From the NCBI GenBank assembly GCA_902784865.1, contig CACZWL010000014.1:1-64000 (forward strand): a stretch of 64,000 bases of DNA, in the 5' to 3' direction. Below are positions 1-7,722 of the stretch, piece after piece. A model generated the notes under the pieces. It did no database searches and was not told where the DNA came from. It was given only the letters and a program-made list of their open reading frames with translations. The DNA is from an uncultured Bacteroidota bacterium (lineage in GTDB: Bacteria; Bacteroidota; Bacteroidia; Bacteroidales; P3). A program made the position numbers and the translations under genes. How positions within the stretch are numbered: position 1 is the first letter of the stretch; each line of letters opens with the position of its first letter.

Positions 1-98
1 AACTGAAACTAAAAATGAGTCCGGTACAATACCGAACTCATTTCTGCAGACAAATTAACTGATTTTATTAATCCGTCCAACTTTTTGGGGTCACTTCA
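1..98. mobile_element. End of an IS3/IS150-like insertion sequence (rest lies upstream of window)
   Basis: Positions 73-98 read, on the complementary strand, TGAAGTGACCCC followed by AAAAAGTTGGACGG. This resembles the terminal inverted repeat of IS150-group IS3 elements, which have the form TGnACTG-CCCAAAAAGTTGGAC. A 12-bp hairpin with one mismatch (15-41) lies just inside the end, as expected for the terminator of a transposase gene. No transposase codons are visible in the window, so only the end can be called. The terminus lies about 20 bp from the dinD stop codon. The family assignment is from memory of the repeat and was not searched. Confidence 0.5.
13..43. terminator. Hairpin with A and T flanks
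   Basis: ATGAGT-CCGGTA (15-26) pairs with TACCGA-ACTCAT (30-41) across a CAA loop with one C:A mismatch. It has A residues on the left and T residues on the right, so it could terminate transcription from either side. It probably serves the transposase gene of the insertion sequence. Confidence 0.5.
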
Positions 99-117
99 AA
101 TCGGATGCTCCCTCTTA

Positions 118-981
118 TCATTTGTTTTTATGTGGTAACTTCTTGGTCCCTTCGGCAATTTGTTTTTCTTCTTTTGCCATGCGACGTTCTACTTTTTTGA
201 TATCTTCGGCTGGCGGTAGGTTCTCAGGCTTGATACCTCGGCGCCCGAGCATCTCACGGACGCTAACATTGTTTTGTATATGCTCATTTGTGATGGCTTG
301 CTCACCGAACATGTCTTTTTGTTCCACATTGTAGTTGGTCATTTCTGTAGCAAGGTTCTTCGCCGCAATTGTCAGTGTTGGCAGACGGTCGGCAAGGGCA
401 CCGCTTTTGATGCCAAGTCGCTGTTTCATCTGTTCGGTTGTAAGACCACCGAACAATGCACTGTCGCCTTTTGAACGTATGCGTGCAAAGCCTTTGTCGT
501 CAACACCACGCTCGTATATGTTCTTGCTCAGCTGTTTTTCAGAGGAACGCAATCTGTCGCGGGTCTCAATCCGCTCAAGCATGTGCAATCGTTCCTCTAT
601 CAATTCCGCACGACGTGTTTGTACGGCAAAGTAACTTTGTGCAAATGCAATTTCTTCTTTCTTGGGGTCTCCGTTTTGGGCAATGAGATAGCATGCATAG
701 CGAGTAAGCATAAAGTCTTGGACAGATCGATGGGCACTTTTTGCAAGTTCTATCATTTTCGTGACCTCACGAAAATGATCATCGATATTGATACCTTGTG
801 CTTTGCACGATTGCATAGCTCGCCCGATAGCTACAGCAAAATTCTCCCACCTTGCATAACCCAGTACATGCTGTAATTCTCTAGCGTACCATACTTCTAT
901 ATTTTCGCCGTTATCTCCAGCAATGTGTCGCTCAATTTCGTCAAATGTGCTCTTGTAGGTATTGATTTGTTGAATGTCCAT
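118..981 (-). CDS. dinD: DinD-like DNA damage-inducible protein D
   Basis: The 287-residue protein matches the DinD family in length and layout. It opens with a BRO-N-like segment (around residues 25-100: VWYARELQHVLGYARWENF, then DDHF and MIELAKSAHRSVQDFML) and a charged helical C-terminal half ending in a Lys-rich tail. DinD in E. coli is SOS-induced and modulates RecA filaments; this role is inferred here from the family only. The gene stands alone on the minus strand downstream of the groEL terminator. No clear -7 box is visible upstream. An insertion sequence end lies just beyond its stop codon, so the gene may have travelled with mobile DNA. Confidence 0.85.
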   Translation of the reverse strand: MDIQQINTYKSTFDEIERHIAGDNGENIEVWYARELQHVLGYARWENFAVAIGRAMQSCKAQGINIDDHFREVTKMIELAKSAHRSVQDFMLTRYACYLIAQNGDPKKEEIAFAQSYFAVQTRRAELIEERLHMLERIETRDRLRSSEKQLSKNIYERGVDDKGFARIRSKGDSALFGGLTTEQMKQRLGIKSGALADRLPTLTIAAKNLATEMTNYNVEQKDMFGEQAITNEHIQNNVSVREMLGRRGIKPENLPPAEDIKKVERRMAKEEKQIAEGTKKLPHKNK

Positions 982-1040
982 ATTTGATATTTACTCTTAA
1001 TAACGAGGGTGATGCAATAATATTGCATTGCGATATAAAT

Positions 1041-1076
1041 AAAGCCACGGCTGACAAATTGCCAGTCGTGGCTTTT
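1041..1076 (-). terminator. groEL terminator hairpin
   Basis: AAAGCCACG (1041-1049) pairs with CGTGGCTTT (1067-1075). The inner core is CTGACAAATTGCCAG, itself an imperfect palindrome. On the minus strand the hairpin is followed by TTTATTTATAT, giving an intrinsic terminator about 22 bp after the groEL stop. The core matches the palindromes found upstream of groES and clpB. Confidence 0.75.
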
Positions 1077-1097
1077 CTATTATGTTGTACTAAATGT

Positions 1098-2795
<1,698 letters not shown>

Positions 2796-2904
2796 TTACA
2801 TTTTTGGTCGCTTCGCTCAAAATTATAGAAAAATTTATTAGGAAAATTTTTAAAATTTTTGAACAAATTTTCTTATAATTTTGAGGCCGACAGGCCGACC
2901 CATT

Positions 2905-3177
2905 TTAAATAATAGCGTAGATGTCGCTTTCTTTCATGATCATCAGCTTCTCGCCGTCGATCTCGATCTCGGTGCCGCTGTACTTGCCGTAGAGGACTTG
3001 GTCGCCCACCTTGACGGTCATCTCGTGGTCCTTGGTGCCCTTGCCCACGGCGAGGACTTCGCCGCGCTGCGGTTTCTCCTTGGCGGTGTCGGGGATGATG
3101 ATGCCGCTGGCGGTCTTCTGTTCAGCCTCGGCGGGACGCACGAGGACTCTGTCTGCTAAAGGTTTGATGTTTACCAT
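2905..3177 (-). CDS. groS: Co-chaperonin GroES (10 kDa)
   Basis: This 90-residue co-chaperonin caps the GroEL ring. It starts [15 protein letters not shown], as in many Bacteroidetes GroES proteins. The mobile loop (around residues 17-32, with SGIIIPD) contacts GroEL, and the C-terminal half carries [18 protein letters not shown]. It is the first gene of the groES-groEL pair. The upstream region (3178-3331) has TTTCTAG repeats and two TGnCA-N3-TGnCA palindromes that may control heat-shock expression. I could not fix a single convincing -7 box. Confidence 0.98.
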   Translation of the reverse strand: MVNIKPLADRVLVRPAEAEQKTASGIIIPDTAKEKPQRGEVLAVGKGTKDHEMTVKVGDQVLYGKYSGTEIEIDGEKLMIMKESDIYAII

Positions 3178-3202
3178 AATGTTTTTTTTTTATTTAGTTT
3201 GT

Positions 3203-3247
3203 TTTTTTCTAGTTTTCTAGTTTTCTAGTTATACTAGCTGAACTAGG
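3203..3247. repeat. CTAG-rich 9-bp direct repeats in the groES leader
   Basis: The leader contains TTTTCTAG units spaced 9 bp apart (CTAG at 3211, 3220 and 3229), followed by imperfect CTAG copies to about 3247. Similar CTAG-rich 9-mers recur inside a DUF6266 gene at 49653-49710. They lie between the groES start and its upstream palindromes. Confidence 0.6.
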
Positions 3248-3271
3248 ACGACTGGAAACTATCAACAACCG

Positions 3272-3331
3272 TGCCAATATGTCAGCGACTGCCACCTGCT
3301 GACAAATTGTCAGCCCCGGTGGCAGTCGCTG
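3272..3331. promoter_or_regulatory. Two TGnCA-N3-TGnCA palindromes upstream of groES, one inside a long hairpin
   Basis: TGCCA-ATA-TGTCA occupies 3272-3284 and TGACA-AAT-TGTCA occupies 3300-3312, 28 bp apart. The second is the loop of a perfect 14-bp stem (CAGCGACTGCCACC at 3283-3296 with GGTGGCAGTCGCTG at 3318-3331). The same core lies upstream of clpB (53729-53753) and in the groEL terminator. It may be an operator for a heat-shock regulator, a terminator for the gene ending at 3368, or both. Confidence 0.5.
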
Positions 3332-3367
3332 GAGGTAGTAGCCGAGGTGCCGCCGAAGAAAGGTGTC

Positions 3368-4165
3368 TTACAATCGGAACCCTATCCTTGCGGCTATCAG
3401 CATCGGCGCTATCTCGCTGAGCATGAAGTCCTGCTTGGCTTCTGTCATCGAGGTGTAGGATGGGTCGGTCTTGAAGGCAACCTCTTCGGTGCCGGAGATA
3501 AGGTGAGTGCCCAGATACCACAGGGCCACCTCGGCCTGCCACCGCTCTGCGAACCGGTAGCCTACGCCGAGGCGGAAGGCAGCGGACAGCGTGTTGTTGA
3601 AGCGATCGGTGTAGTCGTAGTCGTAGAAGCGGTTGCCTGCAATGACCAGCGGTTCGGCACCGCCGCGCAGCGAGACGCTACGGTCGCTGATGATGCAGTA
3701 GTCCAGCCCAACCTGAGCCTCCACGAAGATCCCTTGCCCGTTCGACAGGGTCCACTCGCGCCGCAGGCCCGCCATCAGCGGCAGGTTGTAATAGTAGGGC
3801 AAGGTAAAACTCACCTCGCTGAAGTTGCTTTCCATCACGCGCCTCACCTCAAACGTGCTTGTCTTGATATCGGAATTGAGGTCGCTGAAAATCAAGTCGA
3901 TGCTCACCATCCAGCTGAAACCCTCCATCGAGCCGATGGCACTGCTCCACTGCACGCCGAGCAACCCTCCCTGTCCGGCACCTCCGTCGGGACACTTGTT
4001 GGCGAGTCCCCACTGGCTGCGCTGCAGGTCGGAATGGGCATAGTTGCCTATCGGGAACGACCAGCCCCCCGTGAAGGTGAAGCCGGTATTTTGGGCCTTA
4101 AGTGTTCCGCCGGCGGCCAGCAGCAGGGCTGCCAGCAAGGCGGAGAGTCTCTGTGTGCAGTTCAT
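3368..4165 (-). CDS. Predicted outer-membrane beta-barrel protein
   Basis: The start is placed at 4165, giving 265 residues that begin MNCTQRLSALLAALLLAAG, a normal Sec signal peptide with cleavage after LKAQ. A longer reading from 4249 would put a charged, unlikely leader in front. The mature part has alternating polar and hydrophobic strands and ends in IAARIGFRL, with the terminal aromatic/hydrophobic pattern of beta-barrel proteins. No enzymatic motif was recognised, so the function is unknown. It is monocistronic on the minus strand. A long hairpin at 3283-3331 lies beyond its stop and could terminate it. Confidence 0.7.
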   Translation of the reverse strand: MNCTQRLSALLAALLLAAGGTLKAQNTGFTFTGGWSFPIGNYAHSDLQRSQWGLANKCPDGGAGQGGLLGVQWSSAIGSMEGFSWMVSIDLIFSDLNSDIKTSTFEVRRVMESNFSEVSFTLPYYYNLPLMAGLRREWTLSNGQGIFVEAQVGLDYCIISDRSVSLRGGAEPLVIAGNRFYDYDYTDRFNNTLSAAFRLGVGYRFAERWQAEVALWYLGTHLISGTEEVAFKTDPSYTSMTEAKQDFMLSEIAPMLIAARIGFRL

Positions 4166-4273
4166 GTCGCTATTCTGGTTTTTATTGACATAACGCCGTT
4201 TTCGCCTACTTATTGCCCGCTGCATGAAAAAAAAACGGTCTCGGGGCAAAAAGTAGGGGGCGGGGAGATTTTT

Positions 4274-4306
4274 TTTGTTGCAGGTCGAAAAGTTTTTGTA
4301 TCTTTG
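4274..4306 (+). promoter_or_regulatory. Promoter of the Thr/Arg-rich protein gene
   Basis: TTTG at 4274-4277 and TATCTTTG at 4299-4306 are spaced 21 bp apart, the standard Bacteroidetes arrangement. The start codon is 38 bp further downstream. Confidence 0.75.
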
Positions 4307-4344
4307 CAGTACTGAATTAATAGAACCAATAAAAAGGAAAAGTC

Positions 4345-5535
4345 ATGAAACGCATTGCAATCATTGTAGTTATGGCGCTGATGAGCCTGACGGCGACGGC
4401 CCGATCGATACACTATTTCACCTTCAGCCAGGCCGCGAGGACGGTAAGTTACCTGAACGCGCAGAACGAGATGATGATCTACTGCGGGTACGATTACGAG
4501 ATTGAGACCTACGTGCTGATCAACGAGGTGTGGATGGAGCGTGTCAACTCGGCGTACTACGAGATATGGGTGTACGGCTACGATGCCTACACGGGCGACG
4601 AGGTGTACATGCCGCTCGACCTGCAGTGCGTGTGGCTGTTCAGCGGCGGCCGCATGTACAACGCTGCGCAGTACCTGCGGTTCCACGTGACGGTGAACCG
4701 GCCGACCTTCGCTTGGCAGGTGCCCACCTACAACCGCTACGTCCGCGTGGTCCACAGCCCCAGCTTTGCCCGCACCTACCACTACGACATCCACCGCCAC
4801 GGCTGGCGCCCGCCGGTCTACACCTACTCGGTGGCCCACCCGACGCCCCCCGTCCCCTACTACTACCTGCGCAGCCCGCAGATGCCCGCCCCGATGCCCA
4901 CGGCAACCTGGACCCCCGGCCGCGAACGCCCGCATGTGCCTGAAAGCCAGACCCGCAACAACGGCAACTCCAACACCTCGACCACGGTGACCACCGGCAG
5001 CTCGTCGACACGCAACGGCGGCGCCCCCAAGCCCGCCACCTCCACCGGCAGCACCCGCGCCAACACGTCCGCAGGCACCGGCAACACGCGCACCACTACC
5101 ACCACGGCGACGACCGCCACCGGCACCCGCAACAACGGCAACTCAGGCACCAGCCGCACCACCACCAGCGGCAGCCGCAACAACAGCGCCACCACCACTA
5201 CCACCACCACCACGACTACCCCGACCAAGCCGACCACCTCGACCACGCCCAGCCGCGCCACCAGCACCTCACGCAACAGCGCCGCCGCCGCACCGAGCAC
5301 CCCCACCCGCGCCGCCGCCAACAGCAGCGCCAGCCGCGCCACCAGCAGCCGCGCCACCTCGACCCCGGCCAGCACCACCTCGCGCTCCAACACCTCCGGC
5401 AGCCGCGCCGCCACCACCACAACAACCACTACCGACAACAGCAGCTCGACCCGCAACACCGGCACACGCAACACCGGCACACGCAACACCGGCACACGCA
5501 ACAGCGGCACACGCAACAGCGGCGGCGCACGCTAA
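4345..5535 (+). CDS. Secreted protein with a long Thr/Ser/Asn/Arg-rich C-terminal tail
   Basis: The 396-residue protein has a signal peptide (residues 1-19, MKRIAIIVVMALMSLTATA). A Tyr-rich N-terminal region follows to about residue 190 and looks folded (many YxYxxYxxxE stretches). The last 190 or so residues are low complexity, made of Thr, Ser, Asn, Gly, Ala and Arg with almost no acidic residues, ending in four 15-bp repeats encoding GTRNT/GTRNS. The tail is strongly basic and would suit O-glycosylation or binding to an acidic surface; both ideas are inference. I know no named family for it. It has its own promoter and lies 35 bp upstream of the nucleoside phosphorylase gene. Confidence 0.75.
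   Translation: MKRIAIIVVMALMSLTATARSIHYFTFSQAARTVSYLNAQNEMMIYCGYDYEIETYVLINEVWMERVNSAYYEIWVYGYDAYTGDEVYMPLDLQCVWLFSGGRMYNAAQYLRFHVTVNRPTFAWQVPTYNRYVRVVHSPSFARTYHYDIHRHGWRPPVYTYSVAHPTPPVPYYYLRSPQMPAPMPTATWTPGRERPHVPESQTRNNGNSNTSTTVTTGSSSTRNGGAPKPATSTGSTRANTSAGTGNTRTTTTTATTATGTRNNGNSGTSRTTTSGSRNNSATTTTTTTTTTPTKPTTSTTPSRATSTSRNSAAAAPSTPTRAAANSSASRATSSRATSTPASTTSRSNTSGSRAATTTTTTTDNSSSTRNTGTRNTGTRNTGTRNSGTRNSGGAR
5461..5520 (+). repeat. Four 15-bp tandem repeats in coding sequence
   Basis: Units of GGCACACGCAACACC (two copies) and GGCACACGCAACAGC (two copies) run without a break and encode GTRNT/GTRNS. The unit length is a multiple of three, so gain or loss of units keeps the frame and only changes tail length. 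Confidence 0.85.
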
Positions 5536-5570
5536 ACGGAAAAACCCTAACCCACAACACCCGCAACACA

Positions 5571-6428
5571 ATGAAAGCCAGCGAACTGGTCCTTGCCCCC
5601 GACGGCAGCCTCTACCACATACGACTCACAGGCAACACCTTGGCAGACAAGGTGTTGCTCGTTGGCGACCCCGGTCGCGTCAACATGTTCAAAGACATCT
5701 TCGACACCATCGAATTCGAAAGCGACAACCGCGAAATCCACGCCCTGACAGGCACCTACCACGGCACCCGCATGACGGCCCTCAGCACCGGCATGGGCTG
5801 CGACAACATCGACATCGTCATGACCGAACTCGACGCCGCCCTGCACGTGGTGAACGGCGAATGGCAGGCAGAGAACGGCGGCCGCCGCCTGCAGCTGGTG
5901 CGCATCGGCACCAGCGGGTCGCTGCAAGAGGACATCGACTGCGGCAGCCACGTGGCCTCGCGCTACGCCATCGGCCTCGACGGACTGATGAACTACTACC
6001 GCGAGTGGACGCCGCCGCTGCCCGAGATGGAAAGCGCCGTCGACCGCCAGCTTGCGCTCGGCGACAAAGTGGCCCACCCCTACTGCGTCGAAGGCAGCAC
6101 ACTGCTACTCAGCAAGATAGGCACAGGCATGCACCACGGCATCACCGCCACGGCACCCGGATTCTACGGCCCCCAGGGACGCACCATACGCCTGCACCCG
6201 GCGATAGAGAACCTGAACGAGAAACTGGCCGCCTTCGCCTACAACGGCACACGCGTGACCAACCTCGAGATGGAGACCTCGGCCATCTTCGGCTTCAGCC
6301 ACCTGCTTGGCCACGAGGCACTTACCATATGCCTCATCATCGCCAACCGCCCGCGTGGCACCTTCCTCAACGACTACCACGCCGAGATGCGCCGCCTGGT
6401 AGGCACCGTGGTGGAACGGCTCGCCTAG
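5571..6428 (+). CDS. udp: Nucleoside phosphorylase, uridine phosphorylase-like
   Basis: This 285-residue enzyme belongs to the NP-I phosphorylase family, which splits nucleosides with phosphate to give the free base and ribose-1-phosphate. The phosphate-binding motif VGDPGRV lies near residue 31. The ribose/base region shows RIGTSGSLQ near residue 112, and the late signature NLEMETSAIFG carries the Glu-Met-Glu that binds ribose. Overall it is closer to uridine phosphorylase than to purine phosphorylases; substrate choice is inferred. It lies just after the Thr/Arg-rich protein gene and ends with TAG. The 3' side faces repeat copy A. Confidence 0.85.
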   Translation: MKASELVLAPDGSLYHIRLTGNTLADKVLLVGDPGRVNMFKDIFDTIEFESDNREIHALTGTYHGTRMTALSTGMGCDNIDIVMTELDAALHVVNGEWQAENGGRRLQLVRIGTSGSLQEDIDCGSHVASRYAIGLDGLMNYYREWTPPLPEMESAVDRQLALGDKVAHPYCVEGSTLLLSKIGTGMHHGITATAPGFYGPQGRTIRLHPAIENLNEKLAAFAYNGTRVTNLEMETSAIFGFSHLLGHEALTICLIIANRPRGTFLNDYHAEMRRLVGTVVERLA

Positions 6429-6447
6429 CGGCCACCCTCTCTTCTTC

Positions 6448-6790
6448 AACGGCGAATAATACGAATTGTGCGAATTGCTTGCGCAGGTCGATTTACAGTT
6501 AATTACTCGAATTGACCTCTAACCTTTTTCATTCTTCATTCTCTACCCCTAGGAATCCCCTAAGGATCCCCCTAGTATATCCCTAGAAGTATAGACTTGG
6601 TATAGAGTTGGTATAGACTTGGTATAGCGTTGGTAGATATAAATATCTGGAAATTTGTGCGTTACACAGACCTGATACCCGAAGCAACTTTATACACCCC
6701 CTCTATCATTCTGGTGCACAACGGGTTGCAAAGGTATGGGGTGGATGGTTCGATGCTGCAAAGGTACGTAAAAAATCCGAACCGTGCAAG
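6448..6790 (-). repeat. Dispersed promoter-bearing repeat, copy A
   Basis: This is one of three copies, in minus orientation. Read on the minus strand it begins CTTGCAC with TTG at -33, then TACCTTTG (6759-6766) 20 bp later. A second TACCTTTG lies 30 bp on (6729-6736). Next come the segments CCCCATACC and GAGGGGGTGTATAAAG, then 11-bp GGTA units (6588-6636), CTAGGGG repeats (6546-6582) and AATTCG repeats, ending TTCGCCGTT. It aligns end to end with copy B. It fills the space between two convergent genes, and no other gene is seen here. Confidence 0.8.
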
Positions 6791-6837
6791 CACTTTTTTC
6801 ACATTTTTTTGCTTCACGGCCTGCCGCGGGTAACGCC

Positions 6838-7722
6838 CTACTTCAGGTTGGGGCGGCGCTGCTTGATGGTCTCGTAGGCCTCGTTTATCTCCTTCATCTG
6901 CTCGGCGGCGTTGCGCTGCATTTCCTCGCTCATGCTGGCTACGCGGTCGGGGTGGTACTTCATGGCCATCTTGCGGTAGGCCTTCTTCACCTCGTCGTCG
7001 GTGGCCTTGCTGTCGATGCCCAGCACGCGGTAGGGGTCCTTGCTGTAAGTCCTTGAGCCGGTGGAGCCTGAGCGCCTCGACCCGCCGGAATGGGTCGAGC
7101 CGGACGAGGAGCCGACATGGCGCTCGTAGATGGAGGTGTAGTCGCCCTGCGAGATGCCGAGGTACTGCCCGATGAGGCGCAGCATGTTGATTTCTGTCTG
7201 GTGGAACTCGCCGTCGGCGCCGCCGATGCCGAAGAGGAAGTCGACCATGTGGTAGCGCGTGTTGTAGTCGGTGTTGACCTTAATCTGGGCGCAGACCTGG
7301 TTGATGGGTATGTCCTGCTGCACCATCTGCTGCAACACCTTGAGCATCTGCTTGCCGCGCTCCTCGCCGTAGTTCTGCAGCAGGAAGCGCTTGACGTAGT
7401 CGAGCTCGCTGCGTTTCACTTTGCCGTCGACCTTCATGACAGCGGCAATAAGCACCATCAGGGCGGCGTTGATGTCCTTCTGGGTGCCGGTGTTGCGATA
7501 GGGGCCGCGGTGCGAGGTAGACTGGCGGCCGGTGCCTGCCGACGACTGGCGGCTGCCGCTGAACGACGACTGCTGGCTGTCTCCGTACGAAGTCTCCTGG
7601 CCGTCGCCCAGCCGGCGGTCGGGCGAGATGGCCTTGCCGAGGTAGTATCCGAGCAGCGCTCCGATGGGGCCGCCTATGGCCCATCCGAGGCCTGCAAACA
7701 GCCATTTGGTGAAAGAGCTCAT
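6838..7722 (-). CDS. DjlA-like protein: TerB-type domain plus C-terminal J domain
   Basis: This 294-residue protein starts with a hydrophobic Gly-rich segment (residues 5-30, likely membrane anchor). A Ser/Gln-rich linker follows, then a helical TerB/DjlA-type domain (about 80-200) and a second Ser/Gly linker. The C-terminal J domain (about 228-290) contains YHPDR, the HPD triad that stimulates Hsp70 ATPase. DjlA-type proteins recruit DnaK to the membrane; that role is inferred. It is the last gene of the leuS-led run, and its ATG overlaps the stop of the GH3 gene by 4 bp. Its own stop codon abuts repeat copy A, which may hold the operon end. Confidence 0.85.
   Translation of the reverse strand: MSSFTKWLFAGLGWAIGGPIGALLGYYLGKAISPDRRLGDGQETSYGDSQQSSFSGSRQSSAGTGRQSTSHRGPYRNTGTQKDINAALMVLIAAVMKVDGKVKRSELDYVKRFLLQNYGEERGKQMLKVLQQMVQQDIPINQVCAQIKVNTDYNTRYHMVDFLFGIGGADGEFHQTEINMLRLIGQYLGISQGDYTSIYERHVGSSSGSTHSGGSRRSGSTGSRTYSKDPYRVLGIDSKATDDEVKKAYRKMAMKYHPDRVASMSEEMQRNAAEQMKEINEAYETIKQRRPNLK

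Noticed and set aside
3178-3331. A CIRCE (HrcA) operator upstream of groES
   Set aside because: The TTAGCACTC-N9-GAGTGCTAA sequence is not present; a different palindrome is.
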